From the NCBI GenBank assembly GCA_963798195.1, contig CAWCSF010000005.1, forward strand, positions 372,001 to 436,000: a stretch of DNA of 64,000 bases. Reading direction: 5' to 3'. This document shows positions 18,471 through 26,722 of the stretch, piece after piece. The translations under genes and the position numbers were made by a program. The notes below the pieces were generated by a model. That model was not told the DNA's origin. It saw nothing but the letters and a program-made list of their open reading frames with translations, and made no database searches. Numbering within the stretch: the stretch's first letter is position 1; each line of letters begins with the position of its first letter. The DNA is from CAVSRC01 sp963798195 (GTDB lineage: Bacteria > Pseudomonadota > Alphaproteobacteria > Rhizobiales > Kaistiaceae).

Positions 18471-18500
18471 CTCTCCTATTCGGCGTCCCGGCGCGCTCCG

Positions 18501-19517
18501 TCAGCGCGCGCCGGAATTGGCGGTGTAGATCGCCTCGACCAGTTCAAGTGTATTCAGGTTGTCCGCAAGGCCCGTTTCAAATTGCCGGCTTCCATCGAGT
18601 TCCGCAACGAAGTGGGCGATCGTGCTGGCATACGAATCCAGATAGGCCTCGTCGAGATCGAACGTCTCGGCCATGGCCTGTCGCCCGACCGCGGTCAGCT
18701 GATTGCCTTTCAGCTCGATCGTGCCGCTCGAACCGAAGATGCGCAGATGATCCGTCGGCAGGGGCGGCGCGCCGTGGACAGCGAGATTGGCCGTGACGAC
18801 GACCGGAGCGCCGTTCGCACGGCGTGTGAGTACGATGGCCGCTGCGTCTTCGCCGATGATCTCGTCGTTCGAGCGCGAGAGAGACGCGGTACGCACGTCC
18901 ATCTCACCAAGGAGAAAGCGCAGTGTGTCGAGGTGATGGATCAGGACCTCCGTGATCAGCAGGCGCTTCTGCGAACGCAGGAACGGCTGGCGCGCGACGG
19001 CCGGCCGCTGCCCGGATGCGTCGGGTATCATGCCACTCGACAGGAACTCCAGGTGCACCTGCCGTATGTCGCCGGCGACACCATCGCGAAGCCATTCCGC
19101 GAGCCTGCGGTAGTAGCTTCGGAAGCGCCAGTTCTCGTGCACCATGAACGGCATGCGTCCACCGACATCGCGGGCAAGGTCGCTGGCCTCGGCGAGATCG
19201 ACGCCGAGGGGCTTTTGGCAGATGGTCGGCAGACCGCGTTGCGCCATCAGGCGAACCAGCGGCGCGTGAAATTCGCGCGGTGCGCAGATGTCGACGACAT
19301 CCGGCAATTCCGCCGCCAGCAGCGCTTCCGCGTTCGCATAGGTCGCGGCGATGCCGAACTCGGCCGCGCGCTCGCGCGCCGCCGCCGGATTGGGGTCGGC
19401 CAGGGCGACGACCTCGGCCGACGGCGCCAGCCGCTGCCAGGCGCGCAGGTGATGCCGGCTGACCCAGCCGGCGCCGATCATGCCGACGCGAAGCCTTGCT
19501 TTCGGGGCGGCTGTCAT
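18501..19517 (-). CDS. Gfo/Idh/MocA family NAD(P)-dependent oxidoreductase
   Basis: 338-aa sugar or polyol dehydrogenase. Rossmann motif VGMIGAGWVSRHH at residues 10-22, then VVALADPNPAAARERAAEFG, the ICAPREFHAPLV loop, and the conserved lysine segment CQKPLGVDLAEA (Gfo/Idh members normally have EKP; here Gln replaces Glu). The C-terminal substrate domain has LITEVLIHHLDTLRFLLGEM with the usual conserved His residues. The ATG at 19517 is weakly preceded by AGAAAA; a longer frame to 19610 adds 31 residues that lack family similarity. It leads the operon with the GntR gene and is divergent from the IlvD-type dehydratase, implying one pathway for a sugar or sugar acid. The substrate is not readable. 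Confidence 0.88.
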   Translation of the reverse strand: MTAAPKARLRVGMIGAGWVSRHHLRAWQRLAPSAEVVALADPNPAAARERAAEFGIAATYANAEALLAAELPDVVDICAPREFHAPLVRLMAQRGLPTICQKPLGVDLAEASDLARDVGGRMPFMVHENWRFRSYYRRLAEWLRDGVAGDIRQVHLEFLSSGMIPDASGQRPAVARQPFLRSQKRLLITEVLIHHLDTLRFLLGEMDVRTASLSRSNDEIIGEDAAAIVLTRRANGAPVVVTANLAVHGAPPLPTDHLRIFGSSGTIELKGNQLTAVGRQAMAETFDLDEAYLDSYASTIAHFVAELDGSRQFETGLADNLNTLELVEAIYTANSGAR

Positions 19518-19824
19518 ATTTTCTGGCGTCCGATGATTTGCATGCGAACGAGCCTGGGATCGGCGGACGATTTTGTCAATAATTTGCCAATTGGTCCGCA
19601 ATGGCGGCATTTCGGGGCAAGCCTGCTGGAACCAAACGCCGGACCGGCGGATTTATGAGGATTATCGACCCTGACGGGTGCGCCTCGAAGCCATGAACCA
19701 TCCGCAACGGACGACCGACAGTCCAACGTATCGATCCCGTATTTATTGACAATCTGGATTAGCTGACTAGGTTTGGCGCCCCGGCGAGGCCCACCCGGCC
19801 CCTGCGCGAAATTAGGAGAATGAG
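19518..19824. promoter_or_regulatory. Divergent intergenic region with mirrored TTATTGACAA motifs
   Basis: This 307-base gap separates the Gfo/Idh gene and the IlvD-type gene and holds no convincing ORF. The 10-mer TTATTGACAA occurs once toward each gene: on the minus strand at 19582-19573 and on the plus strand at 19752-19743 read forward as 19743-19752. Each contains a consensus -35 box, TTGACA, pointing at its gene. The -10 boxes are weak (for example TAGGTT at 19768-19773). An 8-bp palindrome CCAATTGG lies beside the minus-strand copy. The repeat may be two promoters, or an operator for the adjacent GntR/FCD regulator; this is inference. Confidence 0.45.
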
Positions 19825-21549
19825 GTGTCACGCGGTCTCCGTAGAAAACTGACGAGCTACGGCGATGCGCCCTTCTCCCTGTTCCTGCGAAAAGCCTTCA
19901 TCAAGGCCATGGGCTACTCGGACGAGGCACTGGATCGTCCGATCGTCGGCATCGCCAACACGTACAGCGACTACAATCCCTGCCACGGCAACGTGCCCCA
20001 ACTGATCGAGGCGACGAAGCGTGGCGTGATGCTGGCCGGCGCCCTGCCCATGGTCTTTCCGACCATGAGCATCCACGAAAGCTTCGCCAGTCCGACCTCG
20101 ATGTACCTGCGCAACCTGATGGCCATGGAAACGGAGGAGATGATCCGCGCCCAGCCGATGGATGCAGTGGTGCTGATCGGCGGATGCGACAAGACCTTGC
20201 CGGCCCAGATGATGGCGGCCGCCAGCGGCGATGTCCCCGCCATCTTTCTCCCCACCGGTTCGATGTCCGTCGGCGACCATCGCGGAGAGCGCATCGGCGC
20301 CTGTACCGATTGCCGGCGGCTGTGGGGTCAGTTTCGCGGCGGCAAGATCGACCAGGCGGAAATCGACGAGATCAACGGCAAGCTCGTGCCCTCGGTCGGA
20401 ACCTGCGCGGTCATGGGCACCGCCAGCACCATGGCGTGCATCACCGAGGCGCTGGGTCTCTGCCTGCCCATGGGCGGGTCGGCTCCGGCCGTTGCCGCGG
20501 AGCGCGTTCGGCTCGCCGAGGAAACCGGTCGCTGGGCGGTTCGGCTCGCAACCGGCGACGGCCCGGTCGTCAGCGACATCCTGACGGAAAAGGCACTGCA
20601 CAACGCCATGGTGGCGTTGCAGGCGATCGGTGGATCGACCAACGCCGTCGTCCATCTTGCCGCCATCGCCGGCCGCCTCGGCATCACCCTCGACCTCGCC
20701 GCGCTCGACGATCTCGGGCGCCGCGTCCCCGTCCTCGTCGATCTCAAGCCGTCCGGCGCCTTCTACATGGAGGACTTCCACAAGGCCGGCGGAATGCCGC
20801 GCCTTCTGAAGGAAGTGGCGCGCGAGCTGCACCTCGATGCGCCGACACTGTCCGGCGGTACGATCGGCGACATGATCGATGCGGTCGTCGACGTTCCCGG
20901 ACAGACGATCGTCCGCAGCGTTGCCGCGCCGCTGAAGCCGGTCGGCGCCATCGCCATCCTCAACGGCAACCTCGCGCCCCGCGGCGCGGTCATCAAGCAG
21001 TCCGCGGCATCCTCGAAGTTGATGAACCACCGCGGCCGCGCCGTCGTCTTCAATTCCGTCGAAGACATGACGAAGCGGATCGACGACCCCAATCTCGATG
21101 TCGAACCGGACGACATTCTTGTGCTGCGCAACGCCGGGCCGAAAGGCGCGCCCGGCATGCCCGAGGCGGGCTACCTGCCGATCCCCATGAAGCTGGCCCA
21201 GAAGGGCGTCACCGACATGGTGCGCATCTCCGACGCGCGCATGAGCGGCACCGCTTTCGGCACCGTGATCCTCCACATCTCGCCGGAAGCCGCCGATGGA
21301 GGACCACTGGCCGCCATCCAGACCGGCGACATCATCAGCCTCGACCTGGAGAAGCGCCGTATCGACGTGCTTCTCGACGAGGCGACCCTGAGCGCGCGTC
21401 TGGCGGCGCTGCCGCCGTCTGACCGCAATGGCGGCACCCGGGGTTACGGCCGCCTCTACCACGAGACCGTGCTTCAGGCGGATCAGGGCGCGGACTTCGA
21501 CTTCCTGGTGCCGCCGGCCGGGACCGCGAGCCCCAGCGAGCGCATCTGA
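19825..21549 (+). CDS. IlvD/Edd-family sugar-acid dehydratase
   Basis: 574-aa Fe-S dehydratase. The cluster ligands of the family are present: Cys in YNPCHGN, Cys in LIGGCDKTLPAQ and Cys in VGTCAVMGTASTMAC. IGGSTNAVVHLAA, NLAPRGAVIKQSAASSKLM and VRISDARMSGTAFGTVILH follow as in IlvD/Edd. The N-terminus (LTSYGDAPFSLFLRKAFIKA) is the form seen in pentonate/hexonate dehydratases (arabonate, xylonate, galactonate type) rather than branched-chain IlvD. The GTG start has AGGAGAATGAG just before it. It overlaps the amidohydrolase by TGATG, so expression is coupled. A role in a non-phosphorylative sugar pathway is likely; the exact aldonate is open. Confidence 0.88.
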   Translation: MSRGLRRKLTSYGDAPFSLFLRKAFIKAMGYSDEALDRPIVGIANTYSDYNPCHGNVPQLIEATKRGVMLAGALPMVFPTMSIHESFASPTSMYLRNLMAMETEEMIRAQPMDAVVLIGGCDKTLPAQMMAAASGDVPAIFLPTGSMSVGDHRGERIGACTDCRRLWGQFRGGKIDQAEIDEINGKLVPSVGTCAVMGTASTMACITEALGLCLPMGGSAPAVAAERVRLAEETGRWAVRLATGDGPVVSDILTEKALHNAMVALQAIGGSTNAVVHLAAIAGRLGITLDLAALDDLGRRVPVLVDLKPSGAFYMEDFHKAGGMPRLLKEVARELHLDAPTLSGGTIGDMIDAVVDVPGQTIVRSVAAPLKPVGAIAILNGNLAPRGAVIKQSAASSKLMNHRGRAVVFNSVEDMTKRIDDPNLDVEPDDILVLRNAGPKGAPGMPEAGYLPIPMKLAQKGVTDMVRISDARMSGTAFGTVILHISPEAADGGPLAAIQTGDIISLDLEKRRIDVLLDEATLSARLAALPPSDRNGGTRGYGRLYHETVLQADQGADFDFLVPPAGTASPSERI

Positions 21550-22424
21550 TGGCCGCGGCGCGGGATGGCACGGCGGTTTGCCTCGCCCCGCGCCCACCCC
21601 AGCGGCGGCCGGCGACCCCGTTGCCCGCCGGCGCGTGCGACTGCCACTTCCATGTCTTCGCCGAGGGCGCCCCCCTCGCAACGCCGCGCAACTATACGCC
21701 GCAGATGCTGACGCTGGAGGACTGGCTGCGCTTGTCCGGCTTCTTCGGCATCGAGCGCGGCGTGCTGGTGCAGCCCAGCGTCTACGGCGCGGACAACAGC
21801 GTCCAACTCGCGGCGCTCCGTGCCATGCCGGAACGGCTGCGTGCGGTCGTCGTGCCAAGCCCTGCCATCACCGACGGCGATCTGCGTCAGATGCACGATG
21901 TCGGCGTGCGCGGCATCCGCTTCAACACGTTCAATCTCGGCGGCCTGTCCCTGGACATGGTCGGCCCACTCGCGCGCCGCATCGCGCCACTCGGCTGGCA
22001 CCTCCAGTTTCATGCAAGATCGTCGGAACTCGACCGTATCGCCGAACTGACCGCCGGCCTGCCGGTGCCCATCGTTTTCGATCACTTCGGCCTGCTGCCG
22101 ATGGGCGAGGAGGACGCGCGCGAGTCTGGCCTCGTCGCCCTGCTCCGCCTTCTCGAAGGCGGCCGGTGCTACGTGAAGATCTCCGCGACCTATCGCATTG
22201 GAGGTACCGCGCAGCGCGCAGCCATCGCACAGGTGGCGAAACGGCTGGTCGCCGCCCGGCCGGATCGCGTGCTCTGGGGCAGCGACTGGCCACACGTCGA
22301 TCTCTGGGACGAGATGCCCGACACCACCGACCTGATCGACGAAGCCCTGTCGTGGCTTGCCGACGACGCCACCCGCAAGCGCGTATTCGCCTCCAATCCA
22401 GCCGAACTCTACTGGGCCAGTTGA
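21549..22424 (+). CDS. Amidohydrolase-2 family hydrolase (lactonase-like)
   Basis: 291-aa TIM-barrel metal hydrolase. The metal motif CDCHFHVF (HxH near residue 33), RGVLVQPSVYGADNS, GVRGIRFNTF, QFHARSSEL, IVFDHFG and the C-terminal LWGSDWPHVD are typical of the amidohydrolase-2 group that includes 2-pyrone-4,6-dicarboxylate lactonase. Its ATG overlaps the stop of the dehydratase gene (TGATG at 21547-21551). With a dehydratase directly upstream, a lactonase acting on the sugar-acid lactone is a natural guess; members of this group open 1,4-lactones such as L-fucono- or galactaro-lactones. It converges with the aldo/keto reductase with one base between stops. Confidence 0.85.
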   Translation: MAAARDGTAVCLAPRPPQRRPATPLPAGACDCHFHVFAEGAPLATPRNYTPQMLTLEDWLRLSGFFGIERGVLVQPSVYGADNSVQLAALRAMPERLRAVVVPSPAITDGDLRQMHDVGVRGIRFNTFNLGGLSLDMVGPLARRIAPLGWHLQFHARSSELDRIAELTAGLPVPIVFDHFGLLPMGEEDARESGLVALLRLLEGGRCYVKISATYRIGGTAQRAAIAQVAKRLVAARPDRVLWGSDWPHVDLWDEMPDTTDLIDEALSWLADDATRKRVFASNPAELYWAS

Positions 22425-22425
22425 A

Positions 22426-23403
22426 CTACTGATTGCCCGTGATCGGCCGCGACTGATAGGGCGCCTCCAGCGCCTTGACCTCATCGGCCGACAGCTTGAG
22501 CCCGACGGAACCGATCGCGTCCTTCAGGTGATCGAGTTTGGTCGCGCCGAGGATCGGCGCAGCCACACCTGGCTTCTGCAGCACCCAGGCCATCGCCACC
22601 TGCGCGTACGACACGCCGCGCGCCTTCGCCACCTTGCCGACCGCATCCACGATCGCGCGCTGGTTGCCGACGTCGTTCTCGTACATCGTCTTGCCGTTGG
22701 CGTCGGTGGTGTTGCGCTTGGTCTGCTCGCCCCATGGCCGCGTCAGCTTGCCAGAGCCCAGCGGCGCCCACGGAATGACGCCGATACCCTGGTCGACGCA
22801 GAGCGGCAACATCTCGCGCTCCTCCTCGCGGTAAACCAGATTGACCTGGTTCTGCATCGAGACGAAACGCGGCCAGCCGTTGAGGTCGGAGGTGAAGAGC
22901 GCCTTGGCGAACTGCCATGCGTACATCGAAGAAGCGCCGATATAGCGCACCTTGCCGGCCTTGATGACGTCGTTGAGCGCGTCGAGCGTCTCGGCGATGG
23001 GCGTTTTGTTGTCCCAGCGGTGGATCTGGTAGAGGTCGAGATAATCGGTGCCCAACCGCTTCAGGCTGGCGTCGAGCTGCGCGAAGATCGCCTGGCGGTT
23101 GAGGCCGGCGCCGTTCGGCCCGGGCCGCATGCGGTTGAACACCTTGGACGCGAGCACGATCTGGTCGCGCGGCGCCAGTTCCTTGATGAGCTTGCCGGTG
23201 ACCTCCTCGCTCGACCCCTCCGAGTAGGAATTCGCGGTGTCGAAGAAGTTGATGCCCGCATCCCAGGCATGGCGAAACAGCGGCCGCGCGTCGTCTTCCG
23301 CCAGCGTCCACGGCCGCCGCTCTCCCGGCACGCCGATCGACATGCAGCCGAAGGCAATGCGTGAGACTTCCAGTCCGGTCTTTCCCAAGCGTGCATATTC
23401 CAT
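22426..23403 (-). CDS. Aldo/keto reductase
   Basis: 325-aa NADPH-dependent reductase of the AKR superfamily, close to the YajO/Tas-like group. NFFDTANSYSEGSSEEVTGK contains the catalytic Asp and Tyr, VLASKVFNRM the Lys, and YLDLYQIHRWDNKTPI the His. ATPILGATKLDHLKDAIGSV near the C-terminus is the cofactor-phosphate loop. It starts with MEYARLGKTGLEVSRIAFGC, a standard AKR N-terminus. The gene is 42 bases downstream of the last ABC transporter gene on the same strand, and is probably the distal gene of that operon, reducing the imported sugar or its oxidised form. Substrate not determined. Confidence 0.9.
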   Translation of the reverse strand: MEYARLGKTGLEVSRIAFGCMSIGVPGERRPWTLAEDDARPLFRHAWDAGINFFDTANSYSEGSSEEVTGKLIKELAPRDQIVLASKVFNRMRPGPNGAGLNRQAIFAQLDASLKRLGTDYLDLYQIHRWDNKTPIAETLDALNDVIKAGKVRYIGASSMYAWQFAKALFTSDLNGWPRFVSMQNQVNLVYREEEREMLPLCVDQGIGVIPWAPLGSGKLTRPWGEQTKRNTTDANGKTMYENDVGNQRAIVDAVGKVAKARGVSYAQVAMAWVLQKPGVAAPILGATKLDHLKDAIGSVGLKLSADEVKALEAPYQSRPITGNQ

Positions 23404-23445
23404 GGGTTCGCCCTTTCGCGTGTTCTTCTGAAGTGAGACCGGGAC

Positions 23446-24504
23446 TCAGCCGACGCCCTTGAGCGCCAGCGTCTCGGCATAGTGGCAGGAGGCTTCCTGA
23501 CCGTCGGCGACCTTGCGCAGCGCCGGCACTTCGGTGCGGCAGCGGTCGGTGGCGTAACGGCAGCGCGGATGAAACGTACAGCCCGAAGGCAGGTTGGCGA
23601 GGTTGGCGACCTCGCCGGTGAGGCGGATGCGCTGGTCGCGATGGCGCAGGCGCGGATCGGGCCGCGGCACCGCCGACAGCAGCGCCTCCGTGTAGGGGTG
23701 CTTCGGCGCCGAGAAGACCTGCCGCACCGGCCCAAGTTCGACCAGCCGGCCGGCATACATCACCGCGATACGGTCGCAGATGTAGTGCACGACCGCGAGG
23801 TCATGCCCGACGAAGAGATAGGTGAGGTTGAATTCGCTCTGCAGGCTGCGCAGCAGCCGCAGGATCTGCGCCTGTACCGAAACGTCGAGGGCGGAAACCG
23901 CCTCGTCGCAGATGATCAGCCGCGGATCGAGGGCCAGCGCCCGGGCGATGCCGATGCGCTGGCGCTCGCCGCCGGAGAAGGCGTGCGGATAGCGGCGCAT
24001 GTATTCCGGCCTGAGGCCGACGCGCAGCAGCAGCGCCGCCACCCGGTCGTTCAGTTCGGAGCCGCTGGCGATGCCATGACGCCTCAGCGGCTGCCCGACG
24101 ATATCGCCGACCGGGAGCCGCGGATTGAGCGAGGAGTGCGGATCCTGGAAGATCATGCGGATTTCGCGGCGCACCCGTCTGAGGTCCGCCTTCGACGCGC
24201 TCAGCACCTCGATCGGCTCGCCGTCGCCCTTCCAGTAGCGCACCGCGCCGGCGGTCGGTTCGTAGATGCGCAGGATGGCGCGGCCGGTGGTCGTCTTGCC
24301 GCAACCCGATTCGCCAACCAGGCCGAGCGCCTCGCCCGGCATCACGCGGAAATTGACGCCGTCCACCGCCTTGACGTGGCCGACCGTGCGGCGGAGCAGG
24401 CCGCGCTGGATCGGGAAGTGGACCTTGAGGTCATCGACCTCGAGGATCGGCGGCCCATTGGCGATGGGAACGGCCGCATGGGCAAGCGTTGCAGCCTCAG
24501 CCAT
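23446..24504 (-). CDS. ABC transporter ATP-binding protein, DppF/OppF-type
   Basis: 352 aa, second ATPase of a family-5 peptide/sugar importer. Walker A GESGCGKTTTGRAI, Q-loop IFQDPHSSLNPR, signature FSGGERQRIGIARAL, Walker B LIICDEAVSALD and H-loop YLFVGHDLAV. The C-terminal oligo_HPY domain contains the Cys cluster CTFHPRCRYATDRC found in Dpp/Opp ATPases. The ATG at 24504 overlaps the preceding ATPase gene's stop by 8 bases (ATGGCTGA), so upstream in-frame codons to 24600 are not used. Acts with the 24497-25540 ATPase, the two permeases and the binding protein. Confidence 0.93.
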   Translation of the reverse strand: MAEAATLAHAAVPIANGPPILEVDDLKVHFPIQRGLLRRTVGHVKAVDGVNFRVMPGEALGLVGESGCGKTTTGRAILRIYEPTAGAVRYWKGDGEPIEVLSASKADLRRVRREIRMIFQDPHSSLNPRLPVGDIVGQPLRRHGIASGSELNDRVAALLLRVGLRPEYMRRYPHAFSGGERQRIGIARALALDPRLIICDEAVSALDVSVQAQILRLLRSLQSEFNLTYLFVGHDLAVVHYICDRIAVMYAGRLVELGPVRQVFSAPKHPYTEALLSAVPRPDPRLRHRDQRIRLTGEVANLANLPSGCTFHPRCRYATDRCRTEVPALRKVADGQEASCHYAETLALKGVG

Positions 24505-25540
24505 GCGCCGCGTCCGCCGTCTCGACCGGGGCGCCTTCGGGCTCATAGAGCAGGCAGCGCACCGTGCGGCCATCGGCAAGGGTCGTCTGCGCCGGCACAT
24601 GCCGTTCGCACCGGCCCGGCATCATTTCCGGGCAGCGCGGGTGAAAGGTGCATCCCTTCGGACGCGCGAAGGGGTGCGGCACCATGCCTTCGATGGCAAA
24701 CAGCGGCTCGTTGCTTTCCACCCGCGGGATCGAACGGAGCAGGCTGCGCGTGTAGGGGTGCTTCGGATCGTGGAAGATGCCGTCCACCCCGCCCCGCTCG
24801 ACGACACGGCCGAGATACATGACCGCAACGTCGTCGGCGATTTCCGCGACGACGCCGAGGTCGTGGGTGATGAACATCACCGCCATGCCGAGCTCGGCCT
24901 GCAACTCCTTGATCAGGTCGAGGATCACCGCCTGCGTCGTCACGTCGAGGGCCGTGGTCGGCTCGTCGGCGATGAGCAGGCGTGGCCGGCAGGAGAGCGC
25001 CAGCGCGATCATCGCCCGCTGCCGCATGCCGCCGGAAAGCTGGAACGGATAGCTGGCGAGCTGCTGGTCGGGGCGCGGCATGCCGACGCGATCGAGCACC
25101 TCGATCGCCTGCCGCCGGGCCTCGGCCTTGTCCACCTTCATGTGCAGGCGGATCGCGTCCATGATCTGGTTGCCGATGGTGTGCAGCGGGCCCAGCGCCG
25201 TCATCGGCTCCTGGAAGATCATTGCGATCTGGCGGCCGCGGATTGCCCGGATCTCGGGACCGCGCGTGTCGAGTTGCGCGATATCGACCTCCGACCCGTC
25301 GGCGCGGCGATAGATAATCTCCCCGCCGACGATGCTGCCCGGCGACTGGATGATCTGGAGCATCGACCGCGCCATCACCGACTTGCCACAACCAGACTCG
25401 CCGACAACGCACAGCGTCTTGCCGTCCGCGATGTCGAGGTCGACGCCATCGACGGCGACCACCGTCCCCTCGTCGGTGCCGAAATGGATGCGCAGGTCCC
25501 TGATGCTGATCAGGGAGTCGGTTGCCAGTCGGCGACGCAC
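24497..25540 (-). CDS. ABC transporter ATP-binding protein, DppD/OppD-type
   Basis: 347 aa. Walker A GESGCGKSVMARSM near residue 45, IFQEPMTALGPLHTIGNQIM at the Q-loop, signature LSGGMRQRAMIALAL, Walker B LLIADEPTTALDVTTQAV and the H-loop FITHDLGV. The C-terminal FHPRCPEMMPGRCERH again is the oligo_HPY cysteine region. The open frame continues far upstream inside the permease gene, so the start must be chosen: GTG at 25540 begins 8 bases after the permease stop and gives a normal N-terminus (MRRRLATDSLISIRDL). No clear ribosome site precedes it, consistent with translational coupling. Confidence 0.92.
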   Translation of the reverse strand: MRRRLATDSLISIRDLRIHFGTDEGTVVAVDGVDLDIADGKTLCVVGESGCGKSVMARSMLQIIQSPGSIVGGEIIYRRADGSEVDIAQLDTRGPEIRAIRGRQIAMIFQEPMTALGPLHTIGNQIMDAIRLHMKVDKAEARRQAIEVLDRVGMPRPDQQLASYPFQLSGGMRQRAMIALALSCRPRLLIADEPTTALDVTTQAVILDLIKELQAELGMAVMFITHDLGVVAEIADDVAVMYLGRVVERGGVDGIFHDPKHPYTRSLLRSIPRVESNEPLFAIEGMVPHPFARPKGCTFHPRCPEMMPGRCERHVPAQTTLADGRTVRCLLYEPEGAPVETADAAHG

Positions 25541-25548
25541 CCATTGCG

Positions 25549-26715
25549 CTAGTTGCCATAGGGATCGGCCGCATCGATGAGGCCGTCGCCGAGGAAGTTC
25601 ATCGACAGCACCGCCACGACGATCGCGGCGCCGGGCAGGAAGAGCCAGGGCGCGGTGGCCACCGCGCGCACATTCTGCGCTTCCTGCAACAGGACGCCCC
25701 AACTCACCACCGGCGGCCGCAGGCCGATGCCGAGGAAGGACAGCGCCGATTCGGCCAGGATCATCGCCGGGATGGCCAGCGTCATCGAGGCGATGATGTG
25801 GCTCATGAAGGACGGCACCATGTGCTTGAAGATGATGTGCAGTTCCGACGAGCCATCGAGCCGCGCCGCGGTGACGAAATCCTCGCGCTTCAGCCCCATG
25901 AACTTGCCGCGCACCTCGCGGCCAAGCGCCGTCCAGCCGATCAGCGAGAGAATGACGGTAATCGCGAAATAGACCTTGAGCGGCGACCAGTCCTGCGGGA
26001 TGGCGGCGGCAAGCCCCATCCACAGCGGAATGACCGGCACCGATTGCAGCAGCTCGATCGTGCGCTGGATCAGCATGTCGATCGCGCCGCCGAAGTAGCC
26101 GGAGATACCGCCGAGCAGCACCCCAAGCGTCAGGCTCAGGATGACGCCGACGAGACCGATCGACATGGAGACGCGCGTTCCATAGATCGTGCGGCTGAGC
26201 ACGTCGCGCCCAAGACGATCGGCTCCGAAGAGATACATCGGGTCGTTTTGGTTGAGCGGCGCAATGAAATGGACGTTGCCCGGGATCAGGCCGAAGAGGC
26301 GATAGTCCTTGCCCTGCGTGAAGAGCCCGACGGGAATGACCTTGCTCTCGTCGACGACGAAGGTGCGGCGGAAGGAAACCGGATCGCTTTTGACCGTGTA
26401 GCCGTTGACGTAGGGCGCGAAGGTCCAGCCGTCTTCCGTGTTCTGGAAGAGATGCAGCGCCTGCGGTGGCGCGAAGGGATACTGCGCCTTGTAGTAGTCC
26501 GAGGGGAAAGGCGCCAGAAACTCGCAGAACACCGCCACCAGATAGATGAAGATGACAACGGCGCCGCTGGCGAGCGCCAGCTTGTGCCGGCGGAAGCGCC
26601 ACCAGACGAGTTGCCACTGGCCGGCGACCTGAACCTTCGATTCCGGTTCGGCCGGCCGCACAACGCCGTCGTGGGGCTCGGCGGCAATGGCGGTCTGGGT
26701 GACGTTATCGACCAT
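25549..26715 (-). CDS. ABC transporter permease, DppC/OppC-type
   Basis: 388-aa inner-membrane permease. A cytoplasmic N-tail is followed by a helix (LALASGAVVIFIYLVAVFCE), then an unusually long periplasmic segment (about residues 65-165, containing QNTEDGWTFAPYVNGYTV and YRLFGLIPG). LFGADRLGRDVLSRTIYGTR starts the core domain with five helices and the EAA loop GREVRGKFMGLKREDFVTAA. The extended periplasmic loop is seen in a subset of family-5 permeases that pair with large binding proteins. ATG at 26715 is chosen; the frame to 26826 overlaps the permease-B gene. It is 7 bases from that gene. Confidence 0.92.
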   Translation of the reverse strand: MVDNVTQTAIAAEPHDGVVRPAEPESKVQVAGQWQLVWWRFRRHKLALASGAVVIFIYLVAVFCEFLAPFPSDYYKAQYPFAPPQALHLFQNTEDGWTFAPYVNGYTVKSDPVSFRRTFVVDESKVIPVGLFTQGKDYRLFGLIPGNVHFIAPLNQNDPMYLFGADRLGRDVLSRTIYGTRVSMSIGLVGVILSLTLGVLLGGISGYFGGAIDMLIQRTIELLQSVPVIPLWMGLAAAIPQDWSPLKVYFAITVILSLIGWTALGREVRGKFMGLKREDFVTAARLDGSSELHIIFKHMVPSFMSHIIASMTLAIPAMILAESALSFLGIGLRPPVVSWGVLLQEAQNVRAVATAPWLFLPGAAIVVAVLSMNFLGDGLIDAADPYGN

Positions 26716-26722
26716 CGCGCCC

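Noticed and set aside
19828..21858. 676-aa open frame opposite the IlvD-type gene
   Set aside because: It is the antisense shadow of a clearly coding gene in GC-rich DNA, rich in Arg, His and Gly and with no family motif.
24497..26617. A 706-aa fusion of permease region and ATPase
   Set aside because: Only the part after 25540 has ATPase motifs; the upstream part overlaps the permease gene in a wrong frame.
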